This document shows, piece after piece, positions 59,175 through 64,000 of a stretch of DNA of 64,000 nt. The notes beneath the pieces are model-generated. The model saw only the letters and a program-made list of their open reading frames with translations, was not told the origin of the DNA and did not search any database. Every line of letters begins with the position of its first letter. Positions within the stretch are counted from its first letter, which is position 1. This DNA is from CAVQCJ01 sp963771835. GTDB lineage: Bacteria > Actinomycetota > Actinomycetes > Prado026. The stretch is from NCBI GenBank assembly GCA_963771835.1, contig CAVYVA010000001.1, positions 1,240,001 through 1,304,000 on the forward strand, given 5' to 3'. A program made the position numbers and the translations under genes.

Positions 59175-60355
59175 GTGACCTCGCCGGACCCGTTCGCCTG
59201 GCTGGCCGAGCGCGCGGCGCAGCGCCGCCGCGACGGGCTGCGCCGCGCCCCCGCGCCTCGACCGCCCGGCCCTGGGCCGCTGGACCTGGCGTCCAACGAC
59301 TACCTCGGCCTGGCCCGCGACCCGCGCGTCGTCGAGGCGGCGGTGGCCGCGACCCGTACCTGGGGCGCGGGCGCGACCGGGTCGCGGCTGGTGACCGGCT
59401 CCACCGACCTGCACGCCGAGCTCGAGGACGCGCTGGCCAGCCCTGGCCGGGGCGCCGGCTGGGCTGGTGCTCTCGTCGGGCTACCTGGCGAACCTCGCGG
59501 CGGTGGTCTCGCTCACCGGTCCCGGTGCCCTCGTCGTCTCGGACGCGCACAACCACGCCTCGCTGGTGGACGCGTGCCGGCTGTCCCGGGCCAGGGTCGT
59601 GGTCGTCGCGCACCTGGACGTGGAGGCGGTCGCCGCCGTGCTGGCGTCCCGGGCCGAGGAGCGTGCGCTCGTGGTCACCGACGGGGTGTTCTCCGTCGAC
59701 GGGGAACGGGCTCCGGTCAGCCGCGCTGCTGGAGGTGGCCACGGCCGCCGGGGCCGGGCTCCTCGTCGACGAGGCGCACGCCCTCGGCGTGCTCGGGCCG
59801 GGCGGCGCCGGCGTCTGCGCCGACGAGGCGGTCGGCGGGCACCCGGCGCTGGTGCGCACCGCGACGCTGTCGAAGGCGCTCGGCGCCCAGGGCGGTGCCG
59901 TGCTCGGGTCCCGGGCGGTCGTCGACCACCTGGCCGACAGCGCCCGCAGCTTCGTGTACGACACCGCGCTCGCGCCGGGCAGCGCCGGCGCCGCGCTGGC
60001 GGCCGTCCGGCTGCTCGCGGCCGATCCCGACCTCCCGGTCCGGGCGCGGCGGGCCGCCCGCGCCCTGCACGGGATCGCGGTGGCCGCCGGCTTCGAGGCA
60101 CTCCCCCCGGACGCCGCCGTGACCGCGGCCATGGTCGGGGCTCCGGACGCGGCGCTGGCGGCGGCCGCCGCCGCCGCCGGGTGCGGCGTGCGCGTCGGCT
60201 GCTTCCGGCCGCCCACCGTGCCCGACGGCGTCTCCCGGCTGCGGCTGACCGCGCGGGCCGACCTGTCCGGGCCGGATCTCGAGCTGGCCGCCACGGCGCT
60301 CGACGCCGCCGCGGCCGCCGTGCACACCGTGCGTGCGGGGGCGGCCGTCCGTTGA
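59175..60355 (+). CDS. bioF: 8-amino-7-oxononanoate synthase (two frameshifts as written)
   Basis: The first committed PLP enzyme of biotin ring assembly. 392 residues when repaired. LDLASNDYLGLARDP, GAGATGSRLVTGSTDLH, SDAHNHASLVDACRLS, LLVDEAHALGVLGPGG and the PLP lysine in ATLSKALGAQGGAVLG are present in order. Extra bases near 59442 and 59721 shift the frame. GTG at 59175. The stop overlaps the nagA start by 3 bp, and bioD lies about 3.4 kb downstream after the amino-sugar genes. Confidence 0.9.
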
Positions 60356-61500
60356 CGGTCGTCTCGGCGCCGCGGCTCCTGGTCGGCGGCAGGCTGGCCG
60401 GACCTGGTGCGGTCGTCGTGCAGGACGGCTTGGTCGCCGAGGTGCTGGACCGCCGCCCGGACCCCGGCGCCGGCCACGTTCGGCTCGACGGCGGGCTGCT
60501 CACCGCCGGGCTCGTCGACCTCCAGGTGAACGGAGCCTTCGGCGTGGACCTGGCCACCGCCTCGCCGCCGGGGTGGGAGCTGGTGGCGCGGCGGCTCCCG
60601 TCCACCGGGGTCACGTCGTTCCTGCCCACGTTCGTGACCGCCGCCGTGCCGGACCTGGTGGCGGCGCTGGACCGGACCGCGGCGGCCCGGAGCCGGACCG
60701 GCGACGGCGCGGCCCGCATCCTCGGCGCGCACCTGGAGGGACCGTTCCTGAACCCGCTGCACGCCGGCGCGCACGACGCGTCGCTCATGGTCGACCCGGC
60801 CGACGAGCTTCTGGACGAGCTGCTCGCCGGGGAGCCGGCCCGGGACGTCCTGCGGATGCTGACTCTTGCGCCGGAGCGCACCGGCGCGCTCCCGGCGACC
60901 CGCCGCCTGACCGCGGCCGGGGTCGTGGTCAGCCTCGGGCACTCGGACGCGACCGCCGCTCAGACCACCGCCGCCGCGGACGCCGGCGCACGCATGGTCA
61001 CGCACCTGTTCAACGCCCAGCGCGCCCTGCACCACCGCGAGCCCGGTCTGCCCGGCCTCGCGCTGTCCGACGACCGGTTCACGCTCGGGCTGATCGCCGA
61101 CCTGCACCACGTCGCCGCACCCGTCCTGTGCCTGGTGTTCCGGGCCGCCGGCCGGCGGGTCGCGCTGGTCACCGATGCGACGGCCGCGGCCGGGATGCCG
61201 CCGGGTCGCTACGACCTGGGCGGCGTGCCCGTGACGGTCGAGCCGGACGACCACGTACCGAGGCTGCCGGACGGGACGATCGCCGGATCGTCGCTGACCC
61301 TGGACGCCGCCGTGCGCCACGTCGTGTCGGTCGGGGTGGACCCCGCGACCGCTCTGCTTTCGGCCACCCGGGTGCCGGCGGATCTCGTCGGCCGCGACGA
61401 CCTCGGCCGGCTCGCGCCCGGTGCCCGCGCCGACCTGGTGTGGTGGGACGACGACCTCGTCCCCCGCCGGGCCTGGGTGGGCGGCGTCGAGGCCGGCTAG
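60352..61500 (+). CDS. nagA: N-acetylglucosamine-6-phosphate deacetylase
   Basis: Removes acetate from GlcNAc-6-P in chitin or wall recycling. The 382-residue frame is intact, with the metal/active-site blocks HLEGPFLNPLHAGAHD, VVSLGHSDAT, MVTHLFNAQRALHHREPGL, VALVTDATAAAGM and AGSSLTLDAAVRH. The start is a TTG at 60352 overlapping the bioF stop (TTGA); it preserves the SAPRLLVGGRL opening. The protein would provide GlcN-6-P to the SIS-domain enzyme below. Confidence 0.9.
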   Translation: MTVVSAPRLLVGGRLAGPGAVVVQDGLVAEVLDRRPDPGAGHVRLDGGLLTAGLVDLQVNGAFGVDLATASPPGWELVARRLPSTGVTSFLPTFVTAAVPDLVAALDRTAAARSRTGDGAARILGAHLEGPFLNPLHAGAHDASLMVDPADELLDELLAGEPARDVLRMLTLAPERTGALPATRRLTAAGVVVSLGHSDATAAQTTAAADAGARMVTHLFNAQRALHHREPGLPGLALSDDRFTLGLIADLHHVAAPVLCLVFRAAGRRVALVTDATAAAGMPPGRYDLGGVPVTVEPDDHVPRLPDGTIAGSSLTLDAAVRHVVSVGVDPATALLSATRVPADLVGRDDLGRLAPGARADLVWWDDDLVPRRAWVGGVEAG

Positions 61501-61721
61501 ACCGCGGTGCGCAGGACGTGGATCCGTCCGTCGTGGTCGATGAGCGCGAGCGTTGCGCCGATCCGGTCGAACGGCCCCCGCCCCCGGTACGCGACGACGT
61601 CCACGAGGTAGCCGCCGTCGGTCTCGCTCACCTCGAGATCGACCCGTACGTCCGGGTCCGCGCAGGCTGCCCACCGGCGCGCCAGCACGAGAGCGCGCTC
61701 CCGGCTGACGAACCCGTCCAC
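61497..61721 (-). CDS. Small hypothetical protein (unrecognised)
   Basis: About 74 residues from GTG 61721 (an in-frame GTG at 61766 would add 15). Core: SRERALVLARRWAACADPD, VDLEVSETDGGYLVDVVAYRG and GPFDRIGATLALIDHDGRI. The alternating hydrophobic strands suggest a small beta-rich domain. It overlaps the nagA stop by 4 bp on the opposite strand and lies next to the SIS-domain gene. I do not recognise a family. Confidence 0.5.
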   Translation of the reverse strand: MDGFVSRERALVLARRWAACADPDVRVDLEVSETDGGYLVDVVAYRGRGPFDRIGATLALIDHDGRIHVLRTAV

Positions 61722-61775
61722 CCCCCCAGCGTGGGCCACCGCGGCGCCGACTCCAAGAGCTGGCACCCGGCGGCG

Positions 61776-62834
61776 CTACCAGGTGCGGGTGACTTTCGAG
61801 AGGCTGCGCGGGGCGTCCGGGTCCAGCCCTCGCGCCAGCGCCATCTCCAGCGCGAGCCACTGCAGCGGCACGATGTCCACCACCGGGTGCACCCGCTCGG
61901 ACAGCCCTCCCGGCAGCCGAAGCCCGTGCGCCCCCGGCGGCGGGTCCTGCGTCCCCAGGACCAGCAGGTCCGCACCCACCTCGAGCAGGCGGTCCAGGAC
62001 CGGGCTCATCGCGTCCGCCCCCACGCCACCGGGCACGACCGCGACCACCGGGTACTGCGGGTCCACCATCGCCAGCGGTCCGTGCAGCAGGTCCGCACCG
62101 GAGAACGCGTGCGCGGCGACATAGCTGGTCTCCATGAGCTTGAGCGCGGCCTCGCGCGCGGTCGGGTACGCGTAGCCGCGGCCGGTCATGACCAGCCGCG
62201 AGGCGAACCGGTAGCGCTGCGCCGCGGCAGCGACCTCGCCCCGTCGCGACACCAGGTCCGCAGCGGCGTCCGGCAGTCCGGCGGCCTCCGTACCGTCGCC
62301 GCCCGCCCATGCGTCGACGACGAGGAACAGGGTGAGCAGCTCGGCGGTGTACGACTTCGTGGCGGCGACGGCGAGCTCGGCGCCGGCGTGCACGTCCAGG
62401 TGCAGCTCGGCCGCCCCGGCCAGCGCGGAGCCGGGCGCGTTGGTCACCGCCAGCGTCGCGGCCCCGCAGGAGCGCGCCACCTCGACAGTGCCCACCAGGT
62501 CGGGCGAACCGCCGGACTGGCTGACGGCGACCACCAGCACGTCCCGCAGGTCGGGCCGGGCGCCGTACGCGGTGAACGTCGACGGCGAAGCCAGCCCGCA
62601 GGGCAGCCCCAGCCCGATCTCGACCAGGTACTTGGCGTAAAGCGCCGCGTGGTCGCTGGTGCCACGGGCCGCCAGCAGGACGAATCGCGGCGCCCGCCGG
62701 GCCAGCAGCCCGGCGACACCCCGCGCGTCGGCGGTGCCGTCGTCCAGCACGCGCTGCAGCACGGCCGGCTGCTCGGCGATCTCCGCCGCCATCCGTGCGC
62801 CCGGGCCTCTCACCGTGTCACCGCTTCTCCCCAT
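61776..62834 (-). CDS. SIS-domain aminosugar isomerase/deaminase (GlmS C-domain/AgaS-like)
   Basis: 352 residues with two tandem SIS domains. The first has FVLLAARGTSDHAALYAKYL and VVAVSQSGGSPDLVGT, the second LVMTGRGYAYPTAREAALKLMET (core GRGYAYPTAREAALKL) and DLLHGPLAMVD. This matches the sugar-isomerase half of GlmS and the stand-alone NagB-II-type glucosamine-6-P deaminases; the glutaminase domain is absent. In a nagA/DasR context it most likely deaminates GlcN-6-P. ATG 62834 abuts the dre site; GTG 62813, 10 nt after GGGGAGAAG, is a realistic alternative. Confidence 0.85.
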   Translation of the reverse strand: MGRSGDTVRGPGARMAAEIAEQPAVLQRVLDDGTADARGVAGLLARRAPRFVLLAARGTSDHAALYAKYLVEIGLGLPCGLASPSTFTAYGARPDLRDVLVVAVSQSGGSPDLVGTVEVARSCGAATLAVTNAPGSALAGAAELHLDVHAGAELAVAATKSYTAELLTLFLVVDAWAGGDGTEAAGLPDAAADLVSRRGEVAAAAQRYRFASRLVMTGRGYAYPTAREAALKLMETSYVAAHAFSGADLLHGPLAMVDPQYPVVAVVPGGVGADAMSPVLDRLLEVGADLLVLGTQDPPPGAHGLRLPGGLSERVHPVVDIVPLQWLALEMALARGLDPDAPRSLSKVTRTW

Positions 62835-62850
62835 ATTGGTTTAGACCACT
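62835..62850. promoter_or_regulatory. dre-like operator for a DasR-type GntR regulator
   Basis: ATTGGTTTAGACCACT agrees with the DasR-responsive element ACTGGTCTAGACCACT at 14 of 16 positions. A second half-site, TAGACCACA, follows at 62859-62867. It sits in the gap between the SIS-domain gene and the divergent GntR gene, so it can repress both. GlcN-6-P is the known inducer of DasR release in Streptomyces. Confidence 0.75.
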
Positions 62851-62948
62851 AGTGCCAGTAGACCACAGCGAACGGTGCGGGCGAAGGGCCCGCGACTCCT
62901 GCGTGCCCCGGGTCGTCTGCCACGATGGGCCCGGCCGGGAGGAGGACC

Positions 62949-63731
62949 ATGACGCGGCAGGCCGCGGCGCAGCAAGGAAGGGGCGGGGCGCCCGACGCAC
63001 TCGATCGGCACAGCCCGCGCGAACCCAAGTACTACGGGCTCAAGCGGCACCTGACCGAGCTGTCCCGCACGCTGCCCCCGGGCAGCCCGCTGCCCCCCGA
63101 GCGCACGCTGGCGGTCGAGTTCGGCACCTCCCGCACGACGGTCCGGCAGGCCCTGTCCGAGCTCGTCGTCGAGGGCAGGCTGGAACGCCAGCAGGGCCGC
63201 GGAACCTTTGTCGCGAAGCCGAAGCTGGCCCAGCCGCTGCACCTGACCTCGTACACCGAGGACACGCTGGCGCACGGCATGCAGCCGACGTCGCGGGTGC
63301 TCGTCCTCGACCAGGTGCGCGCCGACGACGTGCTCGCCGAACGGCTCGGGGTGCGGCGCGGCGAACGGCTCGTGCACCTGGAGCGGCTGCGGCTCGCGGA
63401 CGGCGAGCCGATGGCGATCGAGCGGACCTACCTGCCGGCAGCGCGCTTCCCCCGGCTGCGCCAGCACCTGCTCAGGCTGGGTTCGCTGTACGCGGCGCTG
63501 GACGCGGAGTTCGGGGTGCGCCCGGTGCAGGCCGAGGAGACCATCGAGACGGCGCTGGCCACCCCCGAGGAGGCGGCGCTGCTCGGTGTCGACACCGGGC
63601 TCCCGCTGCTGCTGCTGTCCCAGCGCAGCCTGGACGCGGACGGCGTCCCGGTCGAGTGGGTGCGCTCGGTGTACCGCGGCGACCGGTACAAGTTCGTCAC
63701 CCGCCTCAGCCGTCCGGAGGCCGCCGAGTGA
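62949..63731 (+). CDS. dasR: GntR-family regulator, HutC/DasR-like
   Basis: 260 residues. The N-terminal winged helix has the GntR pattern KYYGLKRHLTELSRTLPPGSPLPPERTLAVEFGTSRTTVRQALSELVVEG (core GTSRTTVRQALSELV) and RGTFVAKPKLAQP. The UTRA effector domain has GERLVHLERLRLADGEPMAIERTYLP. The GGGAGGAGG ribosome site is before ATG 62949. The nearby dre-like site and nagA support control of amino-sugar use. Homologues include DasR and NagR; which orthologue this is remains a judgement. Confidence 0.85.
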   Translation: MTRQAAAQQGRGGAPDALDRHSPREPKYYGLKRHLTELSRTLPPGSPLPPERTLAVEFGTSRTTVRQALSELVVEGRLERQQGRGTFVAKPKLAQPLHLTSYTEDTLAHGMQPTSRVLVLDQVRADDVLAERLGVRRGERLVHLERLRLADGEPMAIERTYLPAARFPRLRQHLLRLGSLYAALDAEFGVRPVQAEETIETALATPEEAALLGVDTGLPLLLLSQRSLDADGVPVEWVRSVYRGDRYKFVTRLSRPEAAE

Positions 63732-64000
63732 CCGTCCTGGTCGTCACCGGGACCGGGACCGGGGTGGGCAAGACCGTCGTGACCGCCGCGCTGGCCGCCC
63801 TCGCACGCCGCGACGGACGTTCCGTCGCCGTGGTCAAGCCGGCCCAGACCGGGCTGGCTCCCGGCGAGCCCGGCGACCTCGCCGAGATCGCCCGCCTGGC
63901 CGGGGTGGGCGCCGCCGACCTGCACGAGCCGGCGCGGTTCCCGGCGCCGCTGTCCCCCGCCGCCGCCGCTCGGCACGACGCGCGCCGCGGACCCGCGCTC
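63728..64000 (+). CDS. bioD: Dethiobiotin synthetase (partial, C-terminus outside window)
   Basis: Closes the ureido ring in biotin synthesis. The visible 91 codons begin VTVLVVTGTGTGVGKTVVTAALA, the P-loop form of BioD, followed by VAVVKPAQTG and LHEPARFPAPLSPAAAA. GTG at 63728 overlaps the GntR stop by 4 bp. The frame is open to the right edge. Confidence 0.9.
   Translation, partial: MTVLVVTGTGTGVGKTVVTAALAALARRDGRSVAVVKPAQTGLAPGEPGDLAEIARLAGVGAADLHEPARFPAPLSPAAAARHDARRGPAL

Overview
The window is about 64 kb of very GC-rich DNA with GTG, ATG and occasional TTG starts, many 1-4 bp ATGA/GTGA overlaps between neighbouring genes, and an actinobacterial gene set: WhiB1, Ni-superoxide dismutase with its SodX protease, one-protein Kgd (2-oxoglutarate dehydrogenase), PdtaS, a DasR-like regulator and a Rho with a long Gln/Gly-rich insert. 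I read it as a filamentous or soil actinomycete chromosome. Genus is not resolvable from sequence alone. There are no insertion sequences, phage genes or CRISPR arrays.

Layout. 1-5.3 kb (minus): F1Fo ATP synthase genes atpH(partial)-F-E-B, an AtpI-like protein, AtpZ, WecA-type sugar-phosphate transferase and glyA. 5.4-17.6 kb (minus): tyrosine phosphatase, ywlC, prmC, prfA, rpmE, rho, thrB, thrC, hom, lysA, argS, which is the conserved actinobacterial argS-to-atp order (as in Mycobacterium tuberculosis) with glyA and the phosphatase inserted. 17.6-23.4 kb: a response regulator, tRNA-Arg(CCG), manA, an FAD oxidoreductase, a SnoaL-like protein and a 3-oxoacid CoA-transferase pair. 23.3-39.6 kb: an S9 peptidase, then a five-gene Opp-type ABC importer, an FAD oxidoreductase, two Rieske oxygenase alpha subunits, a sarcosine-oxidase-like enzyme, a BetI-like TetR regulator, a P1 peptidase and a histone-deacetylase-fold amidohydrolase. 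I infer that this is a catabolic module for an imported N-methylated or quaternary-amine (possibly peptide-like) substrate. 39.7-44.5 kb: a secreted subtilase and a two-gene ABC exporter. 44.5-48.5 kb: kgd and a small DUF6104-like protein. 48.5-54.3 kb: hydrolase, cupin, zinc-type dehydrogenase, malic enzyme, the sodX/sodN pair, a histidine phosphatase and a GNAT. 54.4-59.1 kb: anti-sigma/sigma pair, a membrane protein, diacylglycerol kinase, whiB1 and pdtaS. 59.2-64 kb: bioF and bioD bracketing an amino-sugar module (nagA, a SIS-domain enzyme, a DasR-like regulator and a dre-like operator).

A dominant feature is that about 26 conserved genes are interrupted by single-base shifts, almost all +1 insertions. 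Correcting them restores full-length family members whose lengths divide exactly by three. I interpret them as sequence errors rather than gene decay, and give each such gene its whole frame-corrected extent.

Non-coding highlights are a loopless 54-bp perfect palindrome between convergent genes (49849-49902), a 38-bp near-perfect operator just after the ABC importer (31515-31552), a dre/DasR-type site (62835-62850), a CRP-type site upstream of whiB1 (57205-57220), and long terminator stems after rpmE and between whiB1 and pdtaS.
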